DNA of 64,000 nucleotides. It comes from Ewingella americana. Its GTDB lineage: Bacteria; Pseudomonadota; Gammaproteobacteria; Enterobacterales; Enterobacteriaceae. This document shows, piece by piece, positions 44,837 through 56,412 of this stretch (positions are counted from its first letter, which is position 1; each line of letters starts with the position of its first letter). The notes under the pieces are model-generated. The model made no database searches. It was not told where the DNA came from and saw nothing but the letters and a program-made list of their open reading frames with translations. The stretch spans positions 293,588-357,587 of the forward strand of contig NZ_RCZD01000005.1 in the NCBI RefSeq assembly GCF_006438725.1. The letters run 5' to 3'. The position numbers were made by a program, and so were the translations under genes.

Positions 44837-46153
44837 ATGGCTGACTATCTGGGTAAAAAAGTCGTCATTATCGGGTTGGGCCTGACCGGGCTTTCCTGTG
44901 TTGATTTCTTTATGGCGCGTGGCGTAACGCCGCGCGTTATTGATACCCGCGTCAGCCCGCCGGGTCTGGACAAACTGGCGGACAGCATTGAGCGTCATCT
45001 TGGTTCATTGAACGAAGAGTGGCTGCTGGATGCTGATTTGATCGTTGCCAGTCCGGGAATGGCGCTGGCGACGCCGGCATTGAGCGCAGCTGCCGAAGCC
45101 GGTGTGGAAGTCGTGGGTGATATCGAATTGTTTTGCCGCGAAGTGCAGACACCGATCGTAGCGATCACTGGCTCAAACGGTAAAAGTACCGTCACCACAC
45201 TGGTCGGCGAGATGGCAAAAGCTGCAGGCTGGAAAGTTGGCGTCGGTGGCAACATTGGTTTGCCGGTTCTGACCATGCTTGATCAAGAGTACCAGCTGTT
45301 TGTCCTGGAGTTGTCCAGCTTCCAGCTTGAAACAACACACAGTCTGCACGCAGCCGCTGCCACTATTTTGAACGTGACCGAAGATCATATGGATCGCTAT
45401 CCGTTCGGCTTGCAGCAGTACCGTGCGGCCAAACTGAAAGTCTATGAGAACGCCAAACTGTGCGTAGTCAATGCGGATGATGCTCTCACGATGCCTGTAC
45501 GCGGAGCAGATAAGCGCTGCGTCAGCTTCGGCGTAGACGTGGGCGATTACCACCTGACCCGCCAGCAAAACGATATCTGGCTGCGCGTGCGCGGCGAGAA
45601 GGTCCTGAATACCAAAGAGATGCCATTAACGGGCCGCCACAATTACACCAACGCGTTGGCTGCACTGGCGCTGGCCGATGCTGTCGGTATTCCTCAGTCA
45701 TCAAGTTTGCAAGCACTCACTCATTTTACCGGTCTGGCACACCGCTATCAGACGGCGTGGCAGCACAATGGCGTACGCTGGATTAACGATTCCAAAGCCA
45801 CCAATGTAGGCAGCACCGAAGCCGCACTCAACGGCATTCAGGTTGACGGAACGCTGCATTTGTTACTGGGCGGTGATGGGAAATCTGCCGATTTCTCTCC
45901 GCTGGCGCGTTACCTACAAGGTGACAACATTCGGATTTACTGTTTTGGTCGTGACGGTGGCGAGTTGGCAGAACTGCGTCCTGAAGTTTCATCGACCTTT
46001 GAAACGATGGAACAAGCCATGCGTGATATCAGCGGCCGCATCACTGCAGGCGATTTGGTGCTGTTGTCTCCGGCCTGTGCCAGTCTCGACCAATTCCGCA
46101 GTTTTGAGCAACGTGGCGACGTTTTTGCAGCCTTGGCTAAGGAGCTTGGCTGA
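44837..46153 (+). CDS. murD: UDP-MurNAc-L-Ala:D-glutamate ligase
   Basis: Adds D-glutamate to UDP-MurNAc-L-alanine. The 438-residue protein has an N-terminal dinucleotide-like fold ([14 protein letters not shown]), the ATP motif TGSNGKST (residues 111-118), TEDHMDRY and WINDSKATN. An in-frame extension back into mraY (to 44747) is rejected. The stop and the ftsW ATG share one base. Confidence 0.98.
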   Translation: MADYLGKKVVIIGLGLTGLSCVDFFMARGVTPRVIDTRVSPPGLDKLADSIERHLGSLNEEWLLDADLIVASPGMALATPALSAAAEAGVEVVGDIELFCREVQTPIVAITGSNGKSTVTTLVGEMAKAAGWKVGVGGNIGLPVLTMLDQEYQLFVLELSSFQLETTHSLHAAAATILNVTEDHMDRYPFGLQQYRAAKLKVYENAKLCVVNADDALTMPVRGADKRCVSFGVDVGDYHLTRQQNDIWLRVRGEKVLNTKEMPLTGRHNYTNALAALALADAVGIPQSSSLQALTHFTGLAHRYQTAWQHNGVRWINDSKATNVGSTEAALNGIQVDGTLHLLLGGDGKSADFSPLARYLQGDNIRIYCFGRDGGELAELRPEVSSTFETMEQAMRDISGRITAGDLVLLSPACASLDQFRSFEQRGDVFAALAKELG

Positions 46154-47355
46154 TGCGCATTCCCGGACTGGGCCTGATTGGCAAATTCAACGATTGGGTG
46201 ATGGGCGTTAAAGATAACGACGCCGTCACGCTGGTGCTCTACGACCGAACGTTGTTGTGGCTGACCTTTGGGCTGGCAATTATCGGGTTTGTGATGGTGA
46301 CGTCCGCCTCTATGCCAATCGGGCAGCGTCTGGCAGATGACCCTTTCCTGTTTGCCAAACGTGATGCGATTTATCTCGGGCTGGCTTTTGGTATGTCACT
46401 GGTGACGCTGCGGGTGCCAATGATCGTCTGGCAGCGTTACAGCAATATTCTGCTGCTGATCTCCATCGTGATGTTGCTGGTGGTGCTGGTGGTGGGGAGC
46501 TCGGTTAACGGTGCATCCCGCTGGATCTCCTTCGGGCCGCTGCGTATTCAGCCGGCCGAGTTTTCCAAGCTGTCGCTGTTTTGTTATTTGGCCAGTTATC
46601 TGGTGCGTAAGGTTGAAGAAGTTCGCAGCAACTTCTGGGGCTTCTGTAAACCGATGGGCGTGATGGTGATTCTGGCGGTTCTGCTGTTGGCACAGCCTGA
46701 CCTCGGTACGGTGGTGGTGCTGTTTATCACCACACTCGCCATGCTGTTTCTGGCGGGTGCAAAAATGTGGCAGTTTCTGGCGATTATCGGCTCCGGTGCT
46801 TTCGCGGTGGTCCTGCTTATCGTGGCGGAGCCTTACCGTATGCGTCGCGTGACATCGTTCTGGAATCCGTGGGCGGATCCCTTCGGCAGTGGCTATCAAT
46901 TAACCCAGTCCCTGATGGCATTTGGGCGCGGTGAGTTTTGGGGCCAGGGCCTGGGTAACTCGGTGCAAAAGCTCGAGTATTTGCCCGAGGCACACACTGA
47001 CTTTATCTTCTCTATTTTAGGCGAAGAATTGGGGTATTTCGGTGTGGTACTCGCCCTGTTAATGGTATTCTTCGTCGCTTTTCGTGCTATGTCCATCGGC
47101 CGACGTGCGCTGGAGCTTGATCAGCGCTTTTCCGGCTTTTTGGCCTGCTCGATTGGTGTGTGGTTTAGTTTCCAGGCACTGGTCAACGTCGGCGCTGCTG
47201 CGGGGATGTTACCGACTAAAGGTCTGACGCTGCCGCTGATAAGTTACGGCGGTTCGAGCCTGATTATTATGTCGACAGCCATTGTGCTGTTGCTGCGAGT
47301 TGATTTCGAAACGCGTCTGGCAAAAGCCCAGGCGTTTGTAAGGAGTGCCCGATGA
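46153..47355 (+). CDS. ftsW: Septal peptidoglycan glycosyltransferase FtsW
   Basis: SEDS-family polymerase that forms septal glycan strands from lipid II in complex with FtsI. The 400-residue protein has ten hydrophobic segments and the SEDS signature region ([16 protein letters not shown], with the catalytic acidic residue of the extracellular loop) and [11 protein letters not shown]. coli FtsW has 414 residues; the difference is in the short cytoplasmic N-terminus. It overlaps murD by one base and murG by four. Confidence 0.97.
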   Translation: MRIPGLGLIGKFNDWVMGVKDNDAVTLVLYDRTLLWLTFGLAIIGFVMVTSASMPIGQRLADDPFLFAKRDAIYLGLAFGMSLVTLRVPMIVWQRYSNILLLISIVMLLVVLVVGSSVNGASRWISFGPLRIQPAEFSKLSLFCYLASYLVRKVEEVRSNFWGFCKPMGVMVILAVLLLAQPDLGTVVVLFITTLAMLFLAGAKMWQFLAIIGSGAFAVVLLIVAEPYRMRRVTSFWNPWADPFGSGYQLTQSLMAFGRGEFWGQGLGNSVQKLEYLPEAHTDFIFSILGEELGYFGVVLALLMVFFVAFRAMSIGRRALELDQRFSGFLACSIGVWFSFQALVNVGAAAGMLPTKGLTLPLISYGGSSLIIMSTAIVLLLRVDFETRLAKAQAFVRSAR

Positions 47356-48419
47356 GTGGCGAGACCAAGCGTTTAATGGTGATGGCTGGCGGCACCGGCG
47401 GGCACGTGTTCCCCGGTTTGGCTGTTGCACATCATTTGATGGCGCAAGGCTGGGAAGTGCGTTGGTTAGGCACAGCAGACAGAATGGAAGCGGATCTGGT
47501 GCCTAAGAACGGCATTGAGATTGACTTCATTCAGATATCCGGTCTGCGTGGAAAAGGTCTGAAAGCGCAACTCACCGCACCGCTTCGCATCTATCATGCG
47601 TGGCGTCAGGCGAAAACCATCATGCGTCGTTTCCAGCCGGATGTGGTGCTGGGGATGGGCGGTTATGTTTCCGGCCCGGGCGGGCTGGCAGCGTGGTCAT
47701 GCGGTATTCCTGTGGTGCTGCACGAGCAAAATGGTATTGCCGGGCTGACTAACCGCTGGCTGTCACGCATTGCCAAAACCGTATTACAGGCTTTCCCTGG
47801 TGCTTTTCCCAATGCGCAAGTGGTGGGGAATCCGGTCCGTACCGACGTATTAGCGTTGCCGCTGCCAGAAGTGCGCTTTGCTGGCCGACAGGGGCCGATT
47901 CGTGTGTTAGTGATCGGTGGCAGTCAGGGGGCGCGAGTACTCAATCAGAGCATGCCTGAGTTGGCCGCGCTGATGGGCGACAAAATTACCCTCTGGCATC
48001 AGGTCGGTAAAGGTGCGCTGGAGTCAGTGAATCAAGCCTATGCCAAGGGCGATCAGACACAGCATAGAGTCACCGAGTTTATCGATGATATGGCAGAGGC
48101 GTATGCCTGGGCCGACGTGGTGGTTTGCCGTTCAGGTGCTTTGACGGTCAGTGAAATTGCCGCCGCCGGATTGCCTGCGATCTTTGTGCCTTTCCAGCAT
48201 AAAGACAGACAACAGTACTGGAACGCGTTGCCGCTGGAAAAAGCCGGTGCCGCAAAAATTATTGAACAGGTGAATTTCAGTGCCGCCGCCGTTGCCGATG
48301 CCATGGCGGGCTGGGACCGAACTCATCTGCTTGAGATGGCACATGCAGCGCGTGCGGTGGCCATCCCAGACGCCACCGAGCGTGTGGCTGCTGAAGTCGT
48401 TGCAGCCAGTAAAAAATAA
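47352..48419 (+). CDS. murG: Lipid II synthase (N-acetylglucosaminyl transferase) MurG
   Basis: Peripheral inner-membrane GT-B glycosyltransferase that adds GlcNAc from UDP-GlcNAc to lipid I. The 355-residue protein has the G-loops [16 protein letters not shown] and [11 protein letters not shown], then [12 protein letters not shown] and the UDP-binding [17 protein letters not shown] with [13 protein letters not shown] overlap with ftsW. A 77-base gap follows before murC. Confidence 0.98.
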   Translation: MSGETKRLMVMAGGTGGHVFPGLAVAHHLMAQGWEVRWLGTADRMEADLVPKNGIEIDFIQISGLRGKGLKAQLTAPLRIYHAWRQAKTIMRRFQPDVVLGMGGYVSGPGGLAAWSCGIPVVLHEQNGIAGLTNRWLSRIAKTVLQAFPGAFPNAQVVGNPVRTDVLALPLPEVRFAGRQGPIRVLVIGGSQGARVLNQSMPELAALMGDKITLWHQVGKGALESVNQAYAKGDQTQHRVTEFIDDMAEAYAWADVVVCRSGALTVSEIAAAGLPAIFVPFQHKDRQQYWNALPLEKAGAAKIIEQVNFSAAAVADAMAGWDRTHLLEMAHAARAVAIPDATERVAAEVVAASKK

Positions 48420-48496
48420 ATATGAACGGGCCGAACTATCACGGCCTGAGCCGTAAGCATCGGATTAATCAGTAACTGAAAATAGTGAATAAAAAC

Positions 48497-49972
48497 GTGA
48501 ATACACAACAATTGGCGAAACTGCGTACCTTCGTGCCCGAGATGCATCGCGTCCGGCACATTCACTTTGTTGGCATCGGTGGTGCCGGCATGGGTGGTAT
48601 CGCCGAAGTGTTGGCAAATGAAGGCTATCAGATTAGTGGCTCCGACCTGGCACCGAATGCCGTTACGCAACAACTGACCGCGCTGGGCGCGCAGATTTAT
48701 TTCAATCACCGCCCGGAGAATGTGCTGGATGCCAGCGTGGTGGTGGTGTCGACGGCAATTGCTGCCGATAACCCGGAGATCGTTGCAGCGCGCGAAGCCC
48801 GTATCCCGGTTATCCGTCGTGCCGAAATGCTGGCCGAACTGATGCGTTTTCGTCATGGCATCGCCGTGGCAGGTACGCACGGTAAAACCACGACCACAGC
48901 GATGGTGACCAGTATTTATGCTGAGGCCGGTCTGGATCCGACCTTCGTGAACGGCGGTTTGGTGAAAGCTGCTGGCACACATGCGCGGCTGGGGTCGAGC
49001 CGCTTCCTGATTGCTGAAGCAGATGAAAGCGATGCGTCTTTCCTGCATCTGCAACCGATGGTGGCGATTGTGACCAACATCGAAGCGGATCACATGGATA
49101 CCTATCAGGGCGACTTCGAGATCCTGAAACAGACCTTCATCAACTTTCTGCACAACCTGCCATTTTATGGCCGTGCAGTAATGTGTATCGATGATCCGGT
49201 GATTCGCGAACTGTTGCCGCGTGTCGGTCGCCATATCACCACTTATGGCTTCAGTGAAGATGCCGATGTGTTTATAGAAAGTTACCGTCAGGATGGCGCG
49301 CAGGGGCATTTCACCATTCGCCGTCAGGACAAACCACTGATAAGCGTCACGCTTAATGCACCGGGCCGCCACAACGCCCTGAACGCCGCAGCAGCTGTCG
49401 CTGTAGCGACGGATGCAGGCATTGAAGATGATGCGATTTTACGTGCGCTGGCAGGCTTTCAGGGAACCGGACGGCGGTTTGATTTCCTCGGCGAATATTC
49501 GCTTGAGAACGTTAACGCGAAAAGCGGTAGCGCTATGCTGGTGGATGACTACGGTCATCATCCGACAGAAGTGGATGCAACCATTAAAGCAGCACGTGCT
49601 GGCTGGCCGGACAAACGTTTGGTGATGATTTTCCAGCCACACCGTTACACCCGCACCCGTGATTTATACGATGATTTTGCCAACGTGCTTTCACAAGTTG
49701 ATGTGCTGATCATGTTAGATGTCTATCCCGCTGGCGAAACGCCAATCCCGGGAGCTGACAGTCGTTCCCTGTGCCGCACTATTCGTGCCCGCGGTAAGCT
49801 GGACCCTATTTTGGTCTCGGACATGGATACCGTGCCGGAAAGCCTGGCGCAGATCCTTGAGGGTGGAGATCTGGTTATGGTTCAGGGCGCCGGCAACATC
49901 GGCAAAGTTGCCCGAAAATTGGCTGATCAGAAATTACAGCCGGTGAAGAAAGGTGAAGAACATCATGTCTGA
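48497..49972 (+). CDS. murC: UDP-MurNAc:L-alanine ligase
   Basis: First amino-acid-adding ligase of peptidoglycan precursor synthesis. From the GTG at 48497 the protein has 491 residues and starts [16 protein letters not shown], aligning with E. coli [16 protein letters not shown]. The glycine-rich [15 protein letters not shown] binds UDP-MurNAc, and [10 protein letters not shown] (residues 125-134) binds ATP. Another in-frame GTG at 48485 would add four residues (MNKN); neither GTG has a strong ribosome-binding site and there is no ATG, so translation may be modest. The end overlaps ddlB by eight bases. Confidence 0.96.
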   Translation: MNTQQLAKLRTFVPEMHRVRHIHFVGIGGAGMGGIAEVLANEGYQISGSDLAPNAVTQQLTALGAQIYFNHRPENVLDASVVVVSTAIAADNPEIVAAREARIPVIRRAEMLAELMRFRHGIAVAGTHGKTTTTAMVTSIYAEAGLDPTFVNGGLVKAAGTHARLGSSRFLIAEADESDASFLHLQPMVAIVTNIEADHMDTYQGDFEILKQTFINFLHNLPFYGRAVMCIDDPVIRELLPRVGRHITTYGFSEDADVFIESYRQDGAQGHFTIRRQDKPLISVTLNAPGRHNALNAAAAVAVATDAGIEDDAILRALAGFQGTGRRFDFLGEYSLENVNAKSGSAMLVDDYGHHPTEVDATIKAARAGWPDKRLVMIFQPHRYTRTRDLYDDFANVLSQVDVLIMLDVYPAGETPIPGADSRSLCRTIRARGKLDPILVSDMDTVPESLAQILEGGDLVMVQGAGNIGKVARKLADQKLQPVKKGEEHHV

Positions 49973-50885
49973 GAAAGTTGCAGTGTTATTTGGCGGTACT
50001 TCCGCAGAGCGTGATGTGTCATTGAATTCTGGCGCTGCCGTGCTGGCAGGCCTGAGAGAGTCAGGTATTGACGCCCATGCAGTTGATACCAAAACCTTCG
50101 CGGTCACCCGCCTTAAAGACGAAGGTTTCGACAAGGTCTTTATTGCGTTACATGGCCGCGGTGGCGAAGACGGCACCTTGCAGGGCACGTTGGAACACCT
50201 GGGCCTGCCTTATACCGGCAGCGGCGTAATGGCTTCGGCACTGGCGATGGACAAATTTCGTACCAAATTGGTGTGGCAGGCGCTGGGATTACCGATTGCA
50301 CCTTTCGTTTTAGTGAATAAAAAACAGCTTGGTGAAGTAGGGCAGGGCGCTTTGGCCGAGAAGATTTCAGCTCTGGGTCTGCCGCTTATCGTTAAACCAA
50401 GCCGTGAAGGCTCCAGCGTTGGTATGAGCAAAGTCACCACGCCTGAAGCCTTGCTTCCTGCATTACAGGAAGGCTTCGTTCATGACGATAATGTACTGAT
50501 TGAACAATGGTTGAGTGGCCCAGAGTATGCCGTAGCGGTGTTGGGGGATCAGGTGTTGCCTTCAATCCGCATTCAGCCTGTCGGGTCTTTTTATGACTAT
50601 CAGGCAAAGTATTTTTCTGATGAAACACAATATTTTTGCCCGAGCGGTTTAACCGTTGAACAGGAAAACACGCTCGCAGAGTTGGTACTGCAGGCTTATC
50701 GTGCGCTGGATTGCAGCGGCTGGGGCCGGATTGATGTGATGCAAGACCGTGACGGTGGCTTCAATCTGCTCGAGGCGAATACCTCGCCGGGCATGACCAG
50801 CCACAGTCTGGTGCCGATGGCGGCAAAACAGTTCGGGTTAAGTTTCCCGCAGCTGGTCGCCCGTATTCTGGAGCTGGCCGACTGA
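49965..50885 (+). CDS. ddlB: D-alanine:D-alanine ligase B
   Basis: ATP-grasp enzyme making the D-Ala-D-Ala dipeptide used by MurF; target of D-cycloserine. The 306-residue protein has [43 protein letters not shown] and the C-terminal metal-binding [14 protein letters not shown]. The start [11 protein letters not shown] aligns with E. coli MTDKIAVLLGG; AGGTGA lies upstream. An earlier in-frame ATG four codons upstream is less likely. Confidence 0.98.
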   Translation: MSEKVAVLFGGTSAERDVSLNSGAAVLAGLRESGIDAHAVDTKTFAVTRLKDEGFDKVFIALHGRGGEDGTLQGTLEHLGLPYTGSGVMASALAMDKFRTKLVWQALGLPIAPFVLVNKKQLGEVGQGALAEKISALGLPLIVKPSREGSSVGMSKVTTPEALLPALQEGFVHDDNVLIEQWLSGPEYAVAVLGDQVLPSIRIQPVGSFYDYQAKYFSDETQYFCPSGLTVEQENTLAELVLQAYRALDCSGWGRIDVMQDRDGGFNLLEANTSPGMTSHSLVPMAAKQFGLSFPQLVARILELAD

Positions 50886-50886
50886 T

Positions 50887-51723
50887 ATGTCTCAAGCGGC
50901 CCTGAATGCACGAGAGCGCGAGACGACGGAGAAAAATGGTCGTCGCAGCAATGGCAGCCAATTGGCGGGTGTCATTTTCCTGCTGATGGTGCTGGGAACC
51001 ATTTTATGGAGTGTATGGGCAGTAATTGGCTGGATGCAGGACGCAAACCGATTGCCGTTGTCCCAACTGGTGGTGACAGGAGAACGTCATTACACCACTA
51101 ACGATGATATTCGTCAGGCTATTCTGGCTTTAGGTTCGCCGGGTACGTTCATGACGCAGGATGTAAACGTCATTCAGCAGCAGATTGAGCGTTTACCCTG
51201 GATAAAACAGGTCAGCGTACGTAAGCAATGGCCGAACGAGTTGAAGATCCATTTGGTGGAGTATGTGCCGGTCGCACATTGGAATGATTTGCACATGGTC
51301 GATGCTGACGGCAAATCATTCAGCATACCTGCCGAACGAGTAGTCAAACAGAAGATGCCGTTGCTTTATGGTCCGGAAGGCAGCGAACAAGATGTTTTGC
51401 AAGGCTTTCAAACGATGAGCCAGACGCTTTCTGCCGCTAAGTTCTCGTTGAAAGCTGTGGCAATGAGTGCGCGTCACTCTTGGCAAGTCACTCTGGATAG
51501 CGATATCCGCCTGGAATTGGGAAGAGACGATCGAATGGGGCGTTTGCAACGTTTTATCGAACTTTATCCGAAGTTCCAGCAACAGGCCGACACCGATAAA
51601 AAACGCATCAGTTATGTCGATTTACGTTACGACACCGGTGCGTCAGTAGGCTGGGCCCCAGAGTTTATCGATCAGCAAAACAGTAATCAGCAACAGAATC
51701 AGGCACAGGCTAAACAACAATGA
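50887..51723 (+). CDS. ftsQ: Cell division protein FtsQ
   Basis: Bitopic inner-membrane protein linking early and late divisome parts; it binds FtsB-FtsL. The 278-residue protein has a basic cytoplasmic N-terminus, one transmembrane segment (about residues 25-48), the POTRA domain ([18 protein letters not shown] onward) and the beta domain with the conserved FtsB-binding end [16 protein letters not shown]. The tail [16 protein letters not shown] is low-complexity, as in E. coli. One base after ddlB; ATGA overlap with ftsA. Confidence 0.97.
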   Translation: MSQAALNARERETTEKNGRRSNGSQLAGVIFLLMVLGTILWSVWAVIGWMQDANRLPLSQLVVTGERHYTTNDDIRQAILALGSPGTFMTQDVNVIQQQIERLPWIKQVSVRKQWPNELKIHLVEYVPVAHWNDLHMVDADGKSFSIPAERVVKQKMPLLYGPEGSEQDVLQGFQTMSQTLSAAKFSLKAVAMSARHSWQVTLDSDIRLELGRDDRMGRLQRFIELYPKFQQQADTDKKRISYVDLRYDTGASVGWAPEFIDQQNSNQQQNQAQAKQQ

Positions 51724-52976
51724 TCAAGTCGACGGACAGAAAACTGGTAGTTGGGCTGGAGATCGGTACGGCGAAGGTCGCCGCATTGGTAGGGGAAGTT
51801 CTGCCCGATGGCATGGTCAATATTATTGGCGTGGGAAGTTGCCCATCGCGCGGCATGGATAAAGGCGGCGTGAATGACCTTGAATCAGTGGTGAAATGCG
51901 TACAGCGCGCCATTGATCAGGCAGAATTAATGGCAGATTGCCAAATTTCCTCTGTTTACCTTGCTTTGTCTGGTAAACATATCAGTTGTCAGAATGAAAT
52001 AGGGATGGTTCCTATTTCAGAAGAGGAAGTAACACAGGAAGATGTAGAGAACGTAGTGCATACCGCTAAATCGGTTCGCGTTCGTGATGAGCACCGTGTG
52101 TTACACGTGATTCCGCAGGAATATGCCATCGATTATCAGGAAGGGATCAAAAATCCAGTCGGACTTTCCGGCGTGCGTATGCAGGCTAAGGTCCATTTGA
52201 TCACCTGCCACAATGATATGGCGAAGAACATCGTTAAAGCCGTTGAACGCTGTGGTTTGAAAGTTGACCAGCTTATTTTTGCAGGTCTGGCAGCCAGTTA
52301 CGCGGTTTTGACTGAAGATGAACGTGAATTGGGTGTCTGTGTCGTCGATATTGGCGGTGGAACCATGGATATCGCTGTTTATACCGGCGGAGCGCTGCGT
52401 CATACTAAAGTTATACCTTATGCGGGTAACGTTGTGACCAGTGATATCGCCTACGCATTTGGTACACCGCCGACTGACGCCGAAGCGATTAAAGTACGAC
52501 ACGGTTGTGCGTTGGGCGCGATGGTGGGTAAAGACGAAAACGTCGAAGTGCCAAGCGTGGGTGGGCGACCACCGCGCAGTCTGCAACGTCAGACTCTGGC
52601 CGAAGTTATCGAGCCGCGCTACACAGAATTGCTGAATTTAGTCAATGATGAGATTTTGCAATTGCAGGAGCAGTTACGTCAGCAAGGCGTAAAACATCAT
52701 CTGGCCGCCGGAATAGTATTGACGGGCGGCGCAGCACAAATTGATGGTCTGGCAGCCTGTGCGCAGCGGGTATTCCATACCCAGGTGCGTATCGGACAAC
52801 CGCTGAACATCACCGGGCTGACAGATTATGCGCAGGAACCTTACTACTCAACTGCTGTAGGGCTGCTGCACTATGGAAAAGAGTCTCACCTCAGTGGTGA
52901 GTCAGAAGTGGAAAAACGCGCCTCAGTGGGCAACTGGTTCAAACGAATCAGCAGCTGGTTGAGAAAAGAGTTTTAA
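51720..52976 (+). CDS. ftsA: Cell division protein FtsA
   Basis: Actin-like ATPase that tethers FtsZ to the membrane and recruits later division proteins. The 418-residue protein has phosphate-binding [15 protein letters not shown] near the N-terminus, [14 protein letters not shown], and adenosine-binding [14 protein letters not shown]. It ends with the amphipathic membrane-targeting helix [14 protein letters not shown]. It overlaps ftsQ as ATGA. A 71-base gap containing a hairpin separates it from ftsZ. Confidence 0.98.
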   Translation: MIKSTDRKLVVGLEIGTAKVAALVGEVLPDGMVNIIGVGSCPSRGMDKGGVNDLESVVKCVQRAIDQAELMADCQISSVYLALSGKHISCQNEIGMVPISEEEVTQEDVENVVHTAKSVRVRDEHRVLHVIPQEYAIDYQEGIKNPVGLSGVRMQAKVHLITCHNDMAKNIVKAVERCGLKVDQLIFAGLAASYAVLTEDERELGVCVVDIGGGTMDIAVYTGGALRHTKVIPYAGNVVTSDIAYAFGTPPTDAEAIKVRHGCALGAMVGKDENVEVPSVGGRPPRSLQRQTLAEVIEPRYTELLNLVNDEILQLQEQLRQQGVKHHLAAGIVLTGGAAQIDGLAACAQRVFHTQVRIGQPLNITGLTDYAQEPYYSTAVGLLHYGKESHLSGESEVEKRASVGNWFKRISSWLRKEF

Positions 52977-52987
52977 TGTTTTAACAA

Positions 52988-53018
52988 CGGGATCATGTTG
53001 TCACTTATTATGATCCCG
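52988..53018 (+). other. Hairpin in the ftsA-ftsZ spacer
   Basis: CGGGATCAT / ATGATCCCG, a perfect 9-bp stem with a 13-base loop, 30 bases before the ftsZ ATG. No T-run follows, so it is not an intrinsic terminator; it may protect or process the mRNA 5' of ftsZ. Confidence 0.65.
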
Positions 53019-53047
53019 AAGCGACAGGCACAAAACGGAGAGAAACT

Positions 53048-54202
53048 ATGTTTGAACCTATGGAACTGACCAACGACGCGGTGATTAAAGTCATCGGCGT
53101 CGGCGGTGGCGGTGGCAATGCCGTCGAGCACATGGTGCGTGAGCGCATCGAAGGTGTTGAATTCTTCGCTGTTAACACCGACGCACAGGCGTTGCGTAAA
53201 ACAGCAGTAGGCCAGACTATCCAGATTGGTAGCGGTATTACCAAGGGACTGGGTGCTGGTGCAAACCCTGAAGTCGGTCGCAATTCTGCTGAAGAAGACC
53301 GTGAAGCGCTGCGTGCCGCTCTCGAAGGCGCGGACATGGTCTTTATCGCTGCAGGCATGGGCGGCGGTACCGGTACCGGTGCAGCGCCAGTGGTTGCTGA
53401 AGTAGCAAAAGAATTGGGTATTCTGACCGTTGCTGTCGTGACTAAGCCTTTCAATTTTGAAGGCAAAAAACGTATGGCTTTCGCGGAGCAGGGTATCGCT
53501 GAGCTGTCCAAACACGTTGACTCCTTGATCACCATTCCTAACGACAAGTTGTTGAAAGTGTTGGGTCGTGGCATTTCTCTGTTGGACGCCTTCGGTGCGG
53601 CCAATGACGTCCTCAAAGGCGCAGTGCAGGGGATTGCAGAACTGATCACCCGCCCTGGTCTGATGAACGTCGACTTTGCTGATGTGCGTACCGTAATGTC
53701 CGAAATGGGTTATGCCATGATGGGTTCCGGTGTGGCATGTGGTGAAGACCGTGCGGAAGAAGCGGCAGAAATGGCCATTTCCAGCCCACTGTTGGAAGAC
53801 ATCGATTTGTCCGGTGCCCGTGGCGTGCTGGTCAACATCACCGCCGGTTTCGACTTACGTTTGGATGAGTTTGAAACCGTGGGTAACACTATTCGTGCCT
53901 TTGCTTCTGACAACGCTACCGTGGTTATCGGTACGTCGCTTGATCCGGAAATGAATGACGAACTGCGTGTCACCGTGGTGGCAACAGGCATTGGCATGGA
54001 TAAACGTCCAGAGATCACTTTGGTGACTAACAAGCCAGCCAGCCAGCCAGTGATGGATCATCGTTATCAGCAGCACGGGTTGTCGCCTCTGCCGCAGGAA
54101 ACTAAACCCGCAGCGAAGGTGGTTAATGATCCGAACACGCAATCAAACAAAGAGCCCGACTATCTGGACATCCCAGCCTTCCTGCGTAAGCAGGCAGACT
54201 AG
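53048..54202 (+). CDS. ftsZ: Cell division protein FtsZ
   Basis: Tubulin-like GTPase that forms the Z ring. The 384-residue protein has [17 protein letters not shown] at the nucleotide fold, the tubulin signature [10 protein letters not shown] (about residues 104-113), and the T7 catalytic loop [12 protein letters not shown] disordered linker follows, and then the conserved C-terminal peptide [12 protein letters not shown] that binds FtsA, ZipA, MinC and ZapD; zapD is also in this window. GGAGAG precedes the ATG. Confidence 0.99.
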   Translation: MFEPMELTNDAVIKVIGVGGGGGNAVEHMVRERIEGVEFFAVNTDAQALRKTAVGQTIQIGSGITKGLGAGANPEVGRNSAEEDREALRAALEGADMVFIAAGMGGGTGTGAAPVVAEVAKELGILTVAVVTKPFNFEGKKRMAFAEQGIAELSKHVDSLITIPNDKLLKVLGRGISLLDAFGAANDVLKGAVQGIAELITRPGLMNVDFADVRTVMSEMGYAMMGSGVACGEDRAEEAAEMAISSPLLEDIDLSGARGVLVNITAGFDLRLDEFETVGNTIRAFASDNATVVIGTSLDPEMNDELRVTVVATGIGMDKRPEITLVTNKPASQPVMDHRYQQHGLSPLPQETKPAAKVVNDPNTQSNKEPDYLDIPAFLRKQAD

Positions 54203-54208
54203 TCCGAA

Positions 54209-54238
54209 TTGTAGGGTCTCCGCTCTTTGTGCTAAACT
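54209..54238 (+). promoter_or_regulatory. Probable lpxC promoter
   Basis: TTGTAG (54209-54214), 18-base spacer, TAAACT (54233-54238), just after the ftsZ stop. Start of transcription is expected near 54245, at the base of the following hairpin. Confidence 0.6.
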
Positions 54239-54243
54239 GTCCC

Positions 54244-54274
54244 ACCAACCTTAATGTAGTATTAAGAGGTTGGT
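54244..54274 (+). other. 5'-terminal hairpin of the lpxC leader
   Basis: ACCAACC (54244-54250) pairs with GGTTGGT (54268-54274), and TTAAT with ATTAA inside, around the loop GTAGT with a two-base bulge. It lies at the predicted 5' end of the lpxC mRNA, followed by no T-run. Confidence 0.65.
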
Positions 54275-54289
54275 AGGATAGATGGATAA

Positions 54290-55225
<936 letters not shown>

Positions 55226-55240
55226 TCGGTATTGATATCA

Positions 55241-55765
55241 TTATTTATTACGACTGGTTGGTTTGGCACTCTCTCCGGCCAACCCAGCCAGTCGTTCTAA
55301 TGCCTTTCTAAGTTTCTCTGGGCTTCGGCTCGCTAATAACATTAATTCCTGCGCACTTTCTGCACTCAGCTGCCTGAACGGTTTCTCACCGCACGCTGTG
55401 GTGCTTGTCTGATCCTTAAACTGCGACGCATTTTCCACTTTCACCATCAGGGAAGGATTAATCCTGATGTCGATTGATGACAATGATGGTAGAATTTGCG
55501 CTCGAAGTGCAGAGAGGAGTGCGGGTTGTTCATAGCGTAGCCGCATCATCCAACTGGCGTTTGCTATCTCCAGCACTAAAACACCTTGTCGATAATTACC
55601 GACGCGGCACCATGGTTTCATGGGCGCAGGTAACAAGCCCTTCACGGCGCGGTTAAGTTTTAACAATGCCGCAGCACGTTGCTGAACCAGTCGCAGCGGG
55701 CTTTTGTCCGCTGAAGAGGCATCGTCGAACAGGACATCTAATAATTGTGGGCGACTATCGCGCAT
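55241..55765 (-). CDS. DUF721 / DciA-like protein
   Basis: A 174-residue protein of the DUF721 family, whose members include DciA, the ancestral loader or partner of the replicative helicase DnaB. Supporting features are the start MRDSRPQLLDVLFDD, the core PWCRVGNYRQGVLVLEIANASWMMRL with a hydrophobic beta-alpha pattern, and LRAQILPSLSSIDIRI. In Enterobacterales DnaC has replaced DciA, so this may be a relic with a different or reduced role. The start has GGAG upstream; a longer frame to 55996 runs into secM and is rejected. It is transcribed against lpxC and secM; its start is 26 bases from the secM start. Confidence 0.82.
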   Translation of the reverse strand: MRDSRPQLLDVLFDDASSADKSPLRLVQQRAAALLKLNRAVKGLLPAPMKPWCRVGNYRQGVLVLEIANASWMMRLRYEQPALLSALRAQILPSLSSIDIRINPSLMVKVENASQFKDQTSTTACGEKPFRQLSAESAQELMLLASRSPEKLRKALERLAGLAGESAKPTSRNK

Positions 55766-55791
55766 GACCGGCTCCGGCGGATTGTAAACTT

Positions 55792-56316
55792 GTGATTGGT
55801 ATTCTAAATCGTTGGCGACAATTTGGCAGAAGGTATTTTTGGCCGCATCTCCTGTTGGGGATGGTCGCGGCAAGCCTCGGCGTGTCCACAAACCTGACGC
55901 AAACGGAACTGGCAGCAGTACCGAATACGTCTTCAAGTTTAAACCGGCTAAGCATCGGGAGTACAGGGCTGACGAATCTCGCTCTGCTCCAGGCACATCG
56001 CCGGCCTGCTTTTGGGGTCGATTACTGGCAACAGCATGCGCTTCGCACCGTAATTCGCCACCTTTCTTTTGCCCTGGCCCCGCAGGCAGTGTATACCGCA
56101 GCTCCTGAGATTATCATTGAGGAAGCCGAACCGCTTCACGTGCAGCAACTGGCATTGCTGGTGACCCTCAACGCATTATTGACGCATGAGTCAAAACCCC
56201 CAGTTATTATCCGTCAGACGCAACAACCGCAGATCCTTTCTACCCATCAGCATCAACCCGGTCTATGGCTGGCTCAGGTGCAAGGCATTCGTGCCGGTCC
56301 ATTGTCTTTGAGTTAA
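55792..56316 (+). CDS. secM: Secretion monitor SecM (arrest peptide)
   Basis: Exported peptide whose stalled translation, when Sec export is low, opens the secA ribosome-binding site. The 174-residue protein starts with GTG, as in E. coli ([12 protein letters not shown] against MSGILTRWRQFG), has a signal-like segment [17 protein letters not shown], and ends with the arrest module [12 protein letters not shown] (159-170) and four more residues. Compared with E. coli FSTPVWISQAQGIRAGP, the residue at the Phe150 position is His154 and Ile156 is Leu160. GIRAGP is intact. The middle part is poorly conserved. It precedes secA by 96 bases. Confidence 0.93.
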   Translation: MIGILNRWRQFGRRYFWPHLLLGMVAASLGVSTNLTQTELAAVPNTSSSLNRLSIGSTGLTNLALLQAHRRPAFGVDYWQQHALRTVIRHLSFALAPQAVYTAAPEIIIEEAEPLHVQQLALLVTLNALLTHESKPPVIIRQTQQPQILSTHQHQPGLWLAQVQGIRAGPLSLS

Positions 56317-56379
56317 CCCCCTCTGATTTCACAGATTTTTACCTTGTGGTTCTATCAATAAATCAACAAAACAGTGGCC

Positions 56380-56409
56380 GCTTCACGTGGTCTCAAAGAG
56401 ACATTAAGC
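56380..56409 (+). promoter_or_regulatory. secM-secA translational control hairpin
   Basis: GCTT (56380-56383) pairs with AAGC (56406-56409), and GTCTC (56390-56394) with GAGAC (56398-56402) around the loop AAA. The only Shine-Dalgarno-like sequence before the secA ATG (AAGAGA, 56396-56401) is inside the inner stem. This fits the known mechanism in which a ribosome stalled on SecM disrupts the hairpin. Confidence 0.75.
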
Positions 56410-56412
56410 ACT

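Noticed and set aside
48323-49372. 349-codon open frame on the minus strand
   Set aside because: Antisense to murC, no domain resemblance, and murC is beyond doubt.
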